Positions 1 to 12,140 of a stretch of DNA of 64,000 nt are shown one piece after another. This stretch comes from Trichaptum fuscoviolaceum (lineage: Eukaryota > Basidiomycota > Agaricomycetes > Hymenochaetales > Trichaptaceae), in the NCBI GenBank assembly GCA_910574455.1, contig CAJSYZ010000005.1:3534001-3598000 (forward strand), written 5' to 3'. The first letter of the stretch is position 1. Each line of letters opens with the position of its first letter. The notes beneath the pieces are model-generated. The model had not been told where the DNA came from. It was given only the letters and a program-made list of their open reading frames with translations, and did no database searches. Position numbers and translations under genes: made by a program.

Positions 1-61
1 ACAAATATTCCGAAGCTAATCAACAAATCTGCAATCTCACCAAGGGGTTCGCTTCCTCTTA

Positions 62-1329
62 TCAATCGTCTTCATGGATTATAATCCTTGGTTCTGATAT
101 TTCTCGGACTTGAGCATGACCGACGTCAGCGGAAGCACTTTGGTCCGGCAATGGTTCGGCGTTCTCCGGATCGGGGCCGGGACCGGATTCGTCATCGCTC
201 TCATCGGCACTGCCTTCTTCACCCGGTCGCCGAAACACAATCTCCTTTCCGTTTACCATCCGTCGTTTCTTCAACGACACTCCCTCGCCTTGCGCGGAGC
301 GCGTAGGGCCACCAGATTCACCGGCCGAGGGCTGATTTTGCGTACCATTGTCGCCGGAAGTTTTCGTCTTGGCCTTTTCTTTTCTTTTCTGACGTTTCGC
401 CCGATTCTTCGCAGTCTTGGCCTCTGCCTCCTCCTCCCTTTGACGTTTTTTCTCTTCAAACTCACGTGTAATGGCTTCCTGTCAGATGGTTGAACTATGA
501 TTAGTATGTGAACTCGTGATCTAAGAGCTGCTAAAATGAAGCGCTGGGATTAGATAAAAAAGAAATTTGCATGTCCAAAATTTGTCTGGAGTAACAGTTA
601 AAGATAGCCTGACTGAAGGTCTGAGCTCAATGCACATGGATGTAGAGAGCACCCTCCTCCAGGTCGGTGACCGGCTAAAGCTAGACATCCCTGAAAGCAT
701 CTGATGTACTCAAGATATTCCAGAAACTACTATCCAAGCAGTACCGTTCTCGTCGGACTGCCTATGGGGCTCAACGGACCGAAGTAGACCCTATCCATGC
801 TACAGTCATCCATCATCAGCATGGAACGCTTCGAGGAGTCGCAAGGCCACTTCATATCTCTTCCATGCAAGATCTGAATAGCGATGATGCTCCCAGAAAC
901 GCCCAGCACAAGTCCTGCGTTCCAGCAATTGCGAGGCCGGATGATTCAGTGGAGAAATTCAAGAAAACACGAAGAATAAGCGAAGCATTGAACTCGATCG
1001 ACGCTCACCTTCTGCGTCTTCTCATCCATGATCTTCAACCGCTCATACTCCCTCCGCCGGCTTGCCTTATAAACATGAAATTCCCCACTACCAGCACCAG
1101 CACTTGAGCCTTGTACGTTCTTCATCATCTCACGAGCTTCTCGTATCGTCTTCTCCTTCGGAGGAGGCGGAATGTACGCCGGCTTCGATGGATCTTTGAG
1201 CAGCCTTTCCAGTTGAGCACGTTGTTTATCCAGGGGTGTTTGTACATGGCGTTTCGAAGATGGGCCCGGGCTTGGGCTCACGCCTGAACCTGTTCTTGGT
1301 GGTGGGGGAGATGGGGAGGTGGAAGCCAT
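62..1329 (-). CDS. PRKRIP1-like (DUF1168) splicing-associated protein
   Basis: Two exons, 1009..1329 and 62..478, give a 245-residue basic protein. The first exon carries the family signature EFHVYKASRRREYERLK and ends MDEKTQK at an AAG|GTGAGC donor. The second starts EAITREFEEKKRQREEE after a CTGACAG acceptor and continues with the Lys/Arg-rich helix KTAKNRAKRQKRKEKAK, then an acidic tail. Order and spacing match animal PRKRIP1, a long-helix protein seen in late-stage spliceosomes; fungal members are known by the DUF1168 domain. The reading frame is open across the whole second exon, so the structure is well supported. The single intron is about 530 nt, roughly ten times the local norm. A nuclear role in pre-mRNA splicing is inferred from the family. 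Confidence 0.88.
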
Positions 1330-1576
1330 GATGGTTGTAGTTCAATGTTCAAAGCAAGTTTAGGACTACAGTCTAGAACTAGTACTTGATTACGTCATCT
1401 CAAATGAAACGGCGAAGAGGATCTATGACACACTATGATAGTCCCCTGGCATGTCCAGGGAACGGGTGTGCTTAATTGCGTGAGACACTGCTAGCTCGTC
1501 CGAAGTTGCTCCGCCCTGGGAATAATTTGTAATAAACTGCTCAGTTCCCATGTTGTAGTTCGCCGTCACGTGTCGT

Positions 1577-2834
1577 GTGAAACGACTTCCAATAAAGTCT
1601 TTGCGTGCACACGGTGACGGATGTCCAAAGTATGCGTCGTGGGCATTCAAGTTCAATATGTACAAGGATTTCACGCTGTCCAATGAACGCAACTCGTCTG
1701 GTACGCTTCTGAACTTCTGGGATGAGACGGGTATCGATCTCAATATCACTACCTCATACGGTTGCTTGACATCAGAATTCGACCAGTATGGTGACTTGGA
1801 GGCCTTTGGTGTTCATCCGGATTGGCAGCGGCGTCAACTGACCAAGTTGGCATCCGTGGTCTGAGGGAGTGGAATCCTCAAGTGATGGCGAAGCTCAAGA
1901 CGTTTGTATGCATGGTGATCAAGGCGCTCGACATTGACGCCATTTGTATCGACAAGAGCACACAAGTCACATTGAACGCATTGGCAGAATGTACAAAGCT
2001 GCGCGCTCGTGCGCTGCAAGTGTCAATCAACAAGAACAACTTCTTCATTACCGGCAAGGTCACCGGCGGCAACACCTTTGCAGCTTTGTATCTTGGCCGT
2101 GGACGTACACCGACAATGTTGACGCCCCCTGATTTGGCTGCGAACAACAACATTACGTCGGACAATAATCAGTACTTCCTCCGTTCGTTCGAAGGGCATC
2201 AACGGTCTTGATGGCGTTGCATTCCACTACTCGACCTATCGTTCCCTCACGCGCTTCCTTGGTATGGACGGTAACTTACAGGTCGCTGATGATGTTGGCA
2301 TGAATTTCGTCGACGCGTGGAATGGAATGTTTGTGACAAACGAATTCATTAATGCTCAGTCGTGCAAGACAGACCCGCGTCATATGATCGGCACGAGTAA
2401 CTTCGATGTCTACCGCTGGCCAAGCTTGGTAAATGGCTCCCAACCCAGTGTACTTGCAACGTTTGTGATGAGCTTGGTTATGCCCGGTGCTTCCCTTCTA
2501 TACTTCGGCAAGGAGCAGAGATAACGGTGCTAGCAATTATCTCTTTGGGTTAGTATCTTTTCAATAATTCATTTCATATCTGTCAGGACCTGAGCGCTGA
2601 TCTTGGAACAGTCGTCGAGCTATGCCCGCCAACTGTGCTTGGCAGCGCCATGGATGCTACAAGCTCGGTTCAAACCAGTATCTCAACATGCCATTGCAGA
2701 AGGCTATTACAGGCTGTTACGATGATTCGAATTCGCTTGATCACTTTGACCCGACGTCGGAGGCACCGCGTATGTACACACAGTTCAAGACGGCTAGACG
2801 ACTTCAAATATCAAGCATCATCAATCGGACTTGA
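1577..2834 (+). pseudogene. decayed alpha-1,3-glucan synthase (Ags1/Mok) fragment
   Basis: Translated pieces follow the amylase-like N-terminal domain of fungal alpha-1,3-glucan synthases in order: EFDQYGDLEAFGVHPDWQR, LREWNPQVMAKLKTF, FFITGKVTGGNTFAALYLG, LTRFLGMDGNLQ, WPSLVNG, AWQRHGCYKLGS and SLDHFDPTSEAP. They lie in different frames. Shifts are visible near 1858 and 2190, and at 2519 a short deletion removes residues after the GKEQ motif. An intron still appears to be present at about 2549-2612. Only about 400 residues of a family usually over 2000 residues long remain, with no transmembrane or synthase domains. It is therefore a truncated, non-functional copy; the working gene must lie elsewhere. 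Confidence 0.85.
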
Positions 2835-4160
2835 CACTTTCTCATATACATAGGACGCACAGTATCACGTCAGTTTCATATGAACGGCATGGAGACGGTG
2901 TTACCCAGCGACCAGGTAAGCTTCTTTGTCATTGTGTACGCTCACACCGCCCACAAAGCTATCAAGCTCAGTGGCTCATACAAGCCTTAACCCTGATGCC
3001 TATTGACAATTATCTCTTTGCGCTTGTTCATAGTAACTTGGCCGATGTTCTATACTGACCAGTGGCTGCGAATGTGGCACTCTCTGTTGATCTCTCACTA
3101 TCGCTTTACCTGAAAACTCTGGCGATGAAGTATTTGTTCTTACTGAAGTTTCCTTGCCAACGTTCCTTGAAGAGGAGCCGCCGAAACCAATTATACGATA
3201 TGCCTTGAACTAAACTGTAGGCTCTGTAACCGATACCCCAGTCAACCCGAGTCATGATAACCATCTTGCCTCTCTGACCAGATCTATGTCTGCGACGGCC
3301 TGTGCTGATAAAATAAAGTCCCGCGTCGACCCTTGCAACATGCCTTTGCCTGAAGATGGAGATAGCGATTCGACACTTCTGTCAGATGTTGCAACTCCTA
3401 GTATGCCTTTCGTGCGACCTTTATCTACCAAACACGATGGAGTGTACCGCTCTCTGTACCGGTTTGCTCTGTCCCTGAACTCAAGAACACGGCCGCGGCA
3501 ATACGTCCTGCATCTTTGCCTACCAATGAACAACGAAAACCTAGGACCACTGACTGTCGATGCAGTAACCATAAGTACTTTAGCTGATCCTCTGTTGGAG
3601 ATTGAAGAAGTGGATACGCTGCGATGCTCAAATCTTGACGCAGAAGATACTCATTTGCTTGTCCACCCATCGCATTGTTCGCTGTGTGATCGCTGGTGAG
3701 CTCTGTGCTTTGGCCTGTCTATCACTCGTGCTCAGGTACAGTCTTCCCTGCGCTATTTAGCTTTGAGTGTCGGCCGGCGGCCTTGCCGATCGTCCAGTGT
3801 CCATCGGATGCACTGTCTTGCGGCCGTTGGATATACTTGAGTGACTCCGCTTTTCAGCATTGCGTCTTCTGCATTGTTCTGATGCCCTGGACTTGCTGGT
3901 GTGCTGCCGAGTCTTGTACTTGAGTGACTCTGGATTCCAGGTGCTTACTTGGTCTTCCTGGCTTGTACTCCGGGTGCCTCTATCGCGTCCAGCGGGCTTC
4001 GTACGAACACTGGATGAAATCCAGGTGTTACAGCGGGGACAAGCAGGCTCTGACAGCACTATATAATTGTACTTACTGTGTCCTTACTCAGTTACTCTAC
4101 TAATTTAATTACTTAAATGACCTAACTGTGAAGCACTGTGAGCACTGATTTAAGACTTCC
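2835..4160. other. no supported gene; degenerate sequence
   Basis: About 1.3 kb follow the glucan-synthase remnant. One plus-strand ORF (3286..3699, 137 residues) has no recognisable domain and a suspiciously uniform overlap with a minus-strand ORF, so I do not call it a gene. Between 3830 and 3945 the phrase CTTGAGTGACTC occurs twice, suggesting an old local duplication. The last 100 bp are AT-rich and resemble the AT-rich stretch near 52.6 kb in words such as TTGTACTTACT. Confidence 0.5.
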
Positions 4161-4163
4161 TAT

Positions 4164-4305
4164 ATTCCCTTTTCCCTTTTCCCTTTTCCCTTTTCCCTTT
4201 TCCCTTTTCCCATTTCCCATTTCCCATTTCCCATTTCCCATTTACCATTTCCCATTTACCATTTCCCATTTCCCATTTCCCATTTCCCATTTACCATTTA
4301 CCTAT
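4164..4305. repeat. heptanucleotide microsatellite (CCCTTTT/CCCATTT)n
   Basis: About 140 bp of tandem 7-mers: first CCCTTTT units, then CCCATTT units with occasional CCCATTTA variants. The unit differs from the fungal telomere repeat (CCCTAA), so this is not an internal telomere. The switch from one unit to the other suggests two rounds of slippage expansion. Confidence 0.9.
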
Positions 4306-4613
4306 TTCCATGACCCTTGAACCCGTCGTCAGCAAACAAAAGCCCTAGCCCTCAATAGCTCAAAGCATGCCAGGGAGCTTGCCACTTCGGTGGCCCATCT
4401 GGAATTTCTCTGTCCACGTCGACAAAATTCGGACGAATGCAGCTTCAATAACGGAATGACTCATAGTCCCAGTCCCGAAAACAAAGCAACAAATACGTAT
4501 TTTTCGCTTCTTGTATCAATACAAGTTCTCAACAAACCAAGACTCGGATTTTAGTTAATTAACCAGCCCTTAGTAGCTACAGCCTTAGTAGAAACGTGGC
4601 ACTTGAAACAGCC

Positions 4614-5719
4614 TTATTCTTTGATATCGTCCAAATACCTATCCTTGCTATGAGGAGCGACAGAACTGTACGCAGGCAAACCTCCCACAACGCTCATACG
4701 CGGGATTCCAGGCTGTCCAGGAGCATATGGGTAGTAGTAAGGAACACCACCATCAGCAGGAGGATTGACGTACTATTCGTGACAGTTAGACAGTGCAACG
4801 AGGATTAATTTAGATATTGCTCACGGGTGGTAGGTACGCAGCTGGGTGGAATACCGTTGGGCGAGCGTTGGGTGGCGTGGAGATACTTACCGTCTAAAGG
4901 TTATCGTGAATGATTGAACAAAATGAATAATAGCCTGACGGAACAAAACACGCACGCAAGTCGAACGAAATACATCTGGAGCTTTCACGGTCCACACCGG
5001 AACAAAGGTGGCGACACCTCGAGCGGCTCTATCCACATCCGCGCGAGCCCAGCGTCCAATCTGAACGAGAACGCGACGTCGACCCTATAAAGGAACCAGC
5101 TGTGAGAATAGATGTTTTGAAACCAAATATTAGTCACTCACGATCAACTTCCAAACTGCGAGAGGAACCCAAAAGAACACCAGGCAACCGACTAGAACAC
5201 CCATTGAGATAGATCGAGCCTCAAAGAAACGTTGCTCGCGCTCGCGCAGCGTTGCAAATTTGTCGTCCACGTCTAACGAGTTGGCGAGGACCCGGTATAT
5301 GGCAAGTGGAAGTATGATCGATGTACTATTGTTCATGAGTCGTCTGAAAAAAGTATTTATACCACACAAGATTACTCACATGAATCCAGCTGCGAACCAG
5401 ATACGCTCGAACAAAGGTCTGTAGAACTTAAACGCGATGTCACGAATCGTAGTCAAGCGCATGTCCCAATCATCTGGCGGTATCTATGAAGTATAATTGG
5501 AATTCGATACTAAGAGATTAAGGGCAACATGAGGATGACTCACGTGTTCCTGCAGCTCATAGGGAACTGATTTCGGTACCTGTTGTTGGGGGGAGAGATA
5601 CTGTACACGAGACGGTCAACAGACTACACTAAAAGAAAAATCAACACACGTACGATGACCACCCTGTCACTTTCCCTGCGAGCCTGTCCTCCAAAACCAT
5701 TATGCTGTTGAAAGCTCAT
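4614..5719 (-). CDS. small membrane protein of unknown function, 255 aa
   Basis: Seven exons join in frame: 5654..5719, 5544..5600, 5380..5483, 5142..5343, 4974..5084, 4825..4893 and 4614..4772. All introns are 45-62 nt with GT..AG ends, and codon phases agree throughout. The product starts MSFQQHNGF, has a first hydrophobic stretch around residues 65-95 (FERIWFAAGF followed by SIILPLAIYRVLA), a charged segment LREREQRFFEARS, then a clear transmembrane helix (VLVGCLVFFWVPLAVW). The tail is Pro/Tyr-rich (YYYPYAPGQPG) and ends DDIKE. I recognise no family. A two-pass or hairpin membrane topology is inferred. The consistent splicing makes it a real gene. Confidence 0.72.
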
Positions 5720-6728
5720 TTTTGCTAATACACAGCACCTAGCATATACAGTTCAGTATCTGTCAAAATATAGTAAAAGTTGGTACGCACAAAGTTCGGA
5801 AATATAGTAATTCTTTTCAGCACAAGCTTGGGTCGTAGATACAGTTAGCGAGAGGATTGATTGATGGAATTCTTCAGTCGTATATAATGAGTGTAAGTGG
5901 TCTGAGGAGCCTGCCTCGAATGGTACGTTTAAAGCAAGAAGAAGACAGAGGGAGAAGAAAGAGAAAGAAAGAGCGCCTGGCTTAGTGATCGTATTGTGGT
6001 CGTTGAGGAAGAGCCGCAGTGGAAAGGCCCCCGCAACACAGATACAGTGCACAGCCACACTGCTCAACCGCCGCCGGCCAAACACCGGCATCGGCACCAC
6101 TCCATGGAAAATGTCTTAGAGTTACTCAGCTAACGACTGTAATTTACGCAGGACGTGTCGCTATTCATATGATATTGACAATGGGTCAATTCCAATCTTT
6201 GGAAAAAATTGAGTACATACTGTATACTGCATATACAAAACATGAAGGGATCAACACCACCGCCACAGCCTCGGAGCTATTTAAGTTATTGACCACGCAC
6301 AGCCACCGTAGGGGTCACTGTTTATGCTGTTTTGGGCAACTAATACTTTAACTCCAGACGATATTTGATCTTGAACCAGACTACTACTGTACTTAAACGG
6401 AACCGCTTCGCCTGTCAGCGCACCCGGTCTGGTATAGCCTCGTGACCAGGCCAAGCTACTTTCTTTATACGGCTTGCGGAGCAACCTTCCGAACAAAGCG
6501 ACCCATATAAGTAGCCTGGTCTGGTTACGAGACTAGTCTGGTACTTTCCTGCGATCTTTGTAATAGATCCAAATGCAGTAGTACCAGAATGCCGCTCCGT
6601 GACTCGGAACACTGGCACCCGGGGAGTAAGCCAAAACACGTCTGTCACGCAGTGACACAGCGCGCGACGACTCGACGACTCGGGCGCGTGAATCCACAAC
6701 GAAGCTAAACTTCTCTCTTTACCGCACC
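5720..6728. other. intergenic region between divergent genes
   Basis: About 1 kb separate the divergent membrane-protein gene and the RING gene, so both promoters should lie here. Minus-strand ORFs at 5753..6100 and 6415..6699 have no domain and no splice support. Just upstream of the RING start, at 6655-6690, there is a CG-rich stretch with repeated CGACTCG words. I see no RNA gene. Confidence 0.5.
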
Positions 6729-8409
6729 ATGCCAGCGTCTATAGAACTTCCTCAATGTCCAATTTGCCATGATCCTTTCACAAAATCAGAAAGCGCAGGA
6801 AAGCCGATGGTTCCTATACGTTGTGGTAAACCGCGATATATAAGAGATTTAAACTTAGGAGTAGCTAACGGTATGATTCAAGGCCACGTTTACTGCAAAG
6901 AGTGCGCGGATGCATACTTCAGGAAACCACCAAGCACTGTCCATGGAAGGGATGTTGAATATGCTTGCCCTCTTTGCCGATCTCCCTGCACTCGAAACGA
7001 GCTAGTTGAGCTCTATTTTGATTTTGGTCGACATGATGTGGATGCTCTCTCAACGTTCGATAGAGCTGAAGGAGATGCACTTAAAATAGAGAAGGATGAT
7101 GGCGGAGGACTTCTGCTTTTAGTGAAAAGACTTGGTATCTCAGATCGAGGGGAGAGGGCGATTCGCAAACTCGGCGAACTTGCTGCTCAAAGGCCTGACG
7201 AGTGGAAACCTACAAGATCTAAAGCAAAACGACATGAAGCAAGTGTATTTCACTTAGTCGGGAGTGTTATCCGTGATGTTGCGAAGAGCATAACTGATCA
7301 AGAACCCGTCAAGGTCGCTTGCATCCCGCTTTATTGTTTGAACGCTCTGATCGCTCACCTTTGATTTAAATACAGGACGTATTGCAACGCTTATCCGATG
7401 CCCTTGCGGACCTGCAGAATGTCAGTGCTTCGAGCAATGTCAACTTATCATATCTGATCTCAGAAATTAAAGTGGCATTCTAAAGCTGTAGAACTTGCCG
7501 AAGACCACGCTCGTCTCCGAAAACGAAAAGAAGAGTTGAAAGCAGAGCTGGAGGAAACAAGGCGAATCCACGAGCGCCAGCTAAAGGATCGCGACCGTAA
7601 GCTTGCATTACGCGCTGACGAATTCGAAGAGAAACAGGCGGAGCTAAAGCGCCGCTTGCATGAACGATGCGAGGAGTTGGAAAGCGACCGACAGAAGATG
7701 AGGCAAACTGATGAGGCCCGAGCACGATTGGAAGAGCAAATCGAAAGATGGAGAAAGGATTCGTCCAAAAATAAGAAGAGAGTCAGTGCCTTGCCCCTCT
7801 CTGGCTTCAATAACGTACTAAGGCTTGCCTTAGTTTGAGCTGAAAAGACAGGAGTGTGATAGGCTGAAGGACGAACTGGACAAGATGAAGGCAATGCGAG
7901 AGCTAAGACGTTTTGACGAGACTTCAGACTCGTCCCTTCAGGTTATTGAGGATGAGGAGGAAGATGAGCTTCAGGTGGAAAATAATGAAGAGCCTGAATC
8001 GACCCCGCCTACGTCGAGCTCGACGTCTTTGAAGCAAGGTTAGTGAGAGGACTCGTCCAGGGATGTATATGACCTCATTTTCGTGTCAGACGTTCCCCCC
8101 TTCCGCGTGCACACTTACAAAAACCCGATAGACTCGTCGCCCATTGATCTATCTAGGCGGGACAATTCTCTACGACCCTTAGATATAGGTACACACACTT
8201 CCTCCTATCCTCGTCCTGTTCTTGCGCCATCGAAGTCGAATACAGAACAAGTAATGGCAAAGCCCAAACATGGAGAAACGTCGAGAGAACCGAGGAGACC
8301 GAAGGCCCTGGGACGTATACCAACGATGCCAGTGCCTTCACGTAGTGACACACTTAGCATTCACACAAGTCCAAAGAAGAAGCAGAAAATGGCAATAGAC
8401 GCAGAATAG
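6729..8409 (+). CDS. RING finger / coiled-coil protein (TRAIP-like layout)
   Basis: Six exons: 6729..6825, 6883..7313, 7376..7420, 7464..7781, 7834..8038 and 8090..8409, giving 471 residues. The N terminus is a C3HC4 RING: CPIC at residues 9-12, the RCGHVYCKEC core, then CPLC. The core only appears after removal of a 57-nt intron (6826..6882) that has no stop codon and is a multiple of three. The middle (about residues 190-320) is a long Glu/Lys/Arg-rich coiled coil, followed by an acidic Ser-rich stretch and a basic KKKQK tail that could be a nuclear signal. RING then coiled coil at about 470 residues resembles TRAIP-type E3 ligases, but that name is tentative. The donor at 7314 (GTCGCT) is weak. 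Confidence 0.8.
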
Positions 8410-9315
8410 CGTACACGCATTGGCCCATTTGACCTTCCTTTCCATTGTGAGTGGTCTTTATGTTAAATTCCTTCGCAATAATCACATGGTCTATAGATTT
8501 GTTTAACTTAAAACGAACCGAATGTTGTTGTACTATCTAGTGACAATTTGAGAAGCAGCAAAATCCTTGGACGATTTCAAACGAACGAGGCTGGTAGCGT
8601 CAAAGTAAGCAAGTCGTGAATACAGTATCAGACAACTGATGTAATGAATGCACTTTCAATTGTCCAACAATCTTGAAGCATCATCTAGCAGTTACAGTAT
8701 GTTTGTTCTGAAGTCTTTTCGAGAGGACCCTCCCCCAGACCAGTATCGCCTGTACGCAGTGGTTACTAGCGTCTGCAGATTTCTTTATCCGACAGTCTCG
8801 TTTCGGCGCGCTACATTATCAACATCTAGAATTTGGTAGTGCTATGCAGAAATACAACGAAGATTAAGATGGAAGCTTGCTATTCGTATCTCAAGCTTTG
8901 AGGATCAAACATCCTTCTACTCGAAGCCCTCGCAACTTTTACACCTTTCCCAGATCCACCCAAGCTATTGTTCACGGTATTGGTGGAGTATATGTACGAA
9001 GACTTAGTTTCCCAGATTATGTTGACGAGAGCGAGAGTAATAAATACTGCCACAGAAAGTGAACACAAACTGAAAGTGAACAACCCCTTTTCTCCCTCCG
9101 ATTGTAAATGCCGTTTGGCACATTCCACGACCCGGATACTTCGGTATTACTATAGTACTACTGGAACCGAAACTTGAAGAGGAAAGATTTTCTTGAATGT
9201 TTCTCATTCTTTCCCGATCGTTATAAAAGTCTTTCTACAAGCTGGGTAACTCTAACGAAATATGGTGATAATGCATGTAGCGTAAGATGAACGAAGATCG
9301 AGAACAGCTATCCCA
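8410..9315. other. intergenic, no supported gene
   Basis: About 0.9 kb lie between the convergent RING and P450 genes. A minus-strand ORF (8880..9128) has one hydrophobic run (SVAVFITLALVNIIW), but it has no clear start, no family match and an equally open overlapping frame, so I leave it uncalled. Confidence 0.5.
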
Positions 9316-11446
9316 TTACCATTTAACACGAGCAAGGGCTTCAACATCACTGGCTTCCGCTGACAGTTCATCGTGCGTGGCCCGGACTAGCTGAGCTGCA
9401 CGATCACTTCGCGGCGTGAGCGAACATTCAAATTCCTTTGGGTGGCTAATCAAAGAGCTAAGATAAATGATCCGTGACTTAGCGAAGTAGGCATGAACGT
9501 ACGAGACAATACCGGACGTATACTCAACCACCGCTTCAATGACTTCTCCTTCGCTATTTCGCGCCTTGTTTATGTTGAATACAGAAAGAACGGAGGTCAA
9601 GGTTATAAACAGCGATGCATCCGCAAGCTCCTTTCCTGGACAGATACGTCGTCCAAATCCGAAGACAACGTGGTACGGATCGTCCTCAGGTTTGTCACCA
9701 ATGAAACGCTCTGGCTTGAATTCTATTGGGTCCTTATATCTACTAGGGTCATGTGTAAACCACCTTCAAGCGTTGAAATGTATATGTCAGCGGTGTACTA
9801 ACGTACTGGAGAAGTGGCTTAATACCAGATATTGGGCAATATAACAGATCCCCGTGGAATGAAGTACCCATTGTACGTGCTATCCTCCGAGGCAGTGTGG
9901 GGAATGCCTTGTTTGCTAGGCGTTAACAGGATGAAATGTCTTGGTATTAGTTACGCTGTGCTTACAAAGGGGCGCGACGGGATTCCAGCGTAGCGTCTCC
10001 TTAATGAGGGCATTGATATAAGGCAGAAGTTCTCGGTCCGTGAAATTGGGCAGACGATCACTCCCGACCACGCGGTCAAGTTCTGCCTGAGCTGTGTCCT
10101 GGACGTCTGGGTAAAGCAGCATTGCGAGAAAGAAACTATATATCGCGGATACAGTCTATTTATATGGGAATTCTTAGGTCAGACTTTGGGCGGCGTACAT
10201 TGAGACGAGCCTACCGTGTCTGCTGCGCCCGCATAGATCGCAAGGCCTGCAATTTTCAAACGGAAATCATCTTCTTCGCTTTTCATACCATCTTCAAGGA
10301 AGAATGAAGTAAGTGACGGATAATACGACCCAGCAGCCTACACCAAGAAAAGATGAGGAGGTACTTAGAAATTACTTGAAGATACAACCAAGAGGCACGA
10401 ACTCACCACCTGTTGCTTCACGAAGGCATGCGGTAAATTCACCATTCGGTCTAGTACCCTCCTGCATTTTGCGGCAATGCGTTTGAACTCTGTCCCGGGC
10501 ATCCAGTCTGGAACATGCCGCACTGAAATCGTCAAGGCATTGTAGAGACGAATAAACAAGCTGAGGTATGAAAAGACTGAACTATTGACATACAGCAAGG
10601 TAGAAGGTCCACCATCCACAATCCTGCTTGCCCACTGAAAGAGAACAGTGACATGACTTCCTCAGCAAGTTGGACTAGCGGATCCTGCCCACTTTTCTCG
10701 GTAGTATATCCGTGCGATATTTTCAATGCAAGTGATCCAACCATTCTGATAGCAGTGGTGAGCTTTCCCGAGGATATTCATTGCAGATTATGAGAGACGA
10801 CAAGAACGAAAGCTTACGCCCGGATTTCATCTTGAAGCTTGTCAGGCTTTTCCAGAAGATTTAAGAGGAACCAACGAGCTTCCAGCTCTTGGAGGGGGTG
10901 ATGTTGGAGCATTGCGGAGCTGGTGCCAATGTACTGGTGGAGGTAACGGCGTTGCGTCTTGAAACGGTCGCCATATCGAAGCATCGCCATCGCATCCTCG
11001 AAGCCACACCTAAGCCATTGTTGTATTTTGAGAGCTCTGTTGTATCGGACAAAGATGGGAGCTTACATGACACCGGCAAACGGAAGAACTGGGCGATCCG
11101 AAAATACTGCGGATCTTTTGTCAAGCAATTCATATGATACTTCAAGGTCGTTTACTATCACTATCGTCTGTCCGAGGGCAGAGACAGAGCTGATAGGGCC
11201 TACAGATACGTCAGCTTTAAACTCTATGGAGAAGTGGGATTGGAATGTACCGTAGAGATCCTTGTGTTTTGTCCAGTGAAGCCATTCGAGCTCTCCGGAA
11301 GGAGGGAGGTCTAACAAATTTCCAATAAATGGCTTGGATTTTGGCCCAGGAGGAAGAGGGAGGCGGTTCGACTTTTGCATGAACATTTTGAGCAGGCAAA
11401 CACATAGGGAACCTAGCACAATAGCGGGAACAAGGTATACAGCCAT
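9316..11446 (-). CDS. cytochrome P450 monooxygenase, 524 aa
   Basis: Ten exons: 11251..11446, 11067..11199, 10818..11009, 10594..10745, 10407..10522, 10215..10337, 9966..10155, 9826..9907, 9503..9763 and 9316..9445. All junction phases agree. The product begins with a membrane anchor (VPAIVLGSLCVCLL) and the Pro-rich hinge PLPPGPKSKPFIGN. It then has the I-helix motif YAGAADT, the K-helix ETLR (ExxR), and the haem loop FGFGRRICPGKE with the cysteine ligand. It belongs to the microsomal class II P450s that use NADPH-P450 reductase, and it resembles the large basidiomycete families often labelled O-methylsterigmatocystin oxidoreductase. The substrate cannot be told. Introns 11200..11250 and 9446..9502 are stop-free multiples of three. 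The junction at 9908 uses an AAG acceptor. Confidence 0.93.
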
Positions 11447-12140
11447 GAAGTATCAGGGAATGAAAGAAACTCTGGCGAAGGTGAAGCTTATACGCTGAAA
11501 TCAACTTGCATATCTACTAGGTCTGTCGATGAGCCCAGGGAAGATAAGAGATGGTTTCCGAGCATCGGTCAAGGATTTGGAATGCAATTTCATATTGGAC
11601 GACCGCTACGAATATTGAGTACGTGATTGAGACCCAGGGTAGGCATACGATACAGCCAATGCAGACTAGATGCAGAGTTAGTGGGATGGAAACTACTTAA
11701 GAAAGTCAGACGACTGGATGACTGAATTGAAGTTGCGTAGACTCGGAGGCACAGCAGTCGACGAGGAACAATCTCATTTCCAGTGATGATGGGCAGAAAG
11801 GATATGTAAGATAGGCGTAAAAATCAAATACAAACTGTAAGGGTATTTATCGGAGGTAAAGAGGGGGTTCATTGATCATTTTTTCAGTTTTCATCGAGCT
11901 TCAATGATTTCTTCCTATGTATGTAGTCGTCGCGGTAAAGGAAAGAGGTCACGACTTGAGTTAGCTGAACAGCACTGGCACCTACCTCTAGCCCACTTCA
12001 GGGCAGGTGTCTTCTTGTCTAGGGCAGGCTCACAAGCAGGGTCCACTAGCATGCTAGTGACCACGTCGTCTACTGCAGCATCGAAGAACACAGCATATGA
12101 ATTGACCACGATTCCTCCCTCCTTTCCTCTGTGACGACCA
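11447..12140. other. intergenic region between divergent P450 and Yip1 genes
   Basis: About 0.7 kb hold the upstream regions of both divergent genes. No ORF here has domain or splice support, and I see no repeat or RNA gene. A plus ORF at 11904..12134 and its minus shadow are uninformative. Confidence 0.5.

Noticed and set aside
1423..1749. Minus-strand ORF over the glucan-synthase fragment
   Set aside because: The plus strand carries clear glucan-synthase motifs through the same bases.
4164..4305. Internal telomeric repeat
   Set aside because: The unit is CCCTTTT/CCCATTT (7 bp), not the CCCTAA repeat usual in fungi.
5753..6100. Minus-strand ORF in the promoter region of the membrane-protein gene
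   Set aside because: The ORF has no recognisable domain and no splice support, and its position fits promoter or 5' UTR.
8880..9207. Small membrane-protein gene on the minus strand
   Set aside because: Two overlapping frames are equally open, starts are unclear, and there are no splice or domain cues beyond one hydrophobic run.
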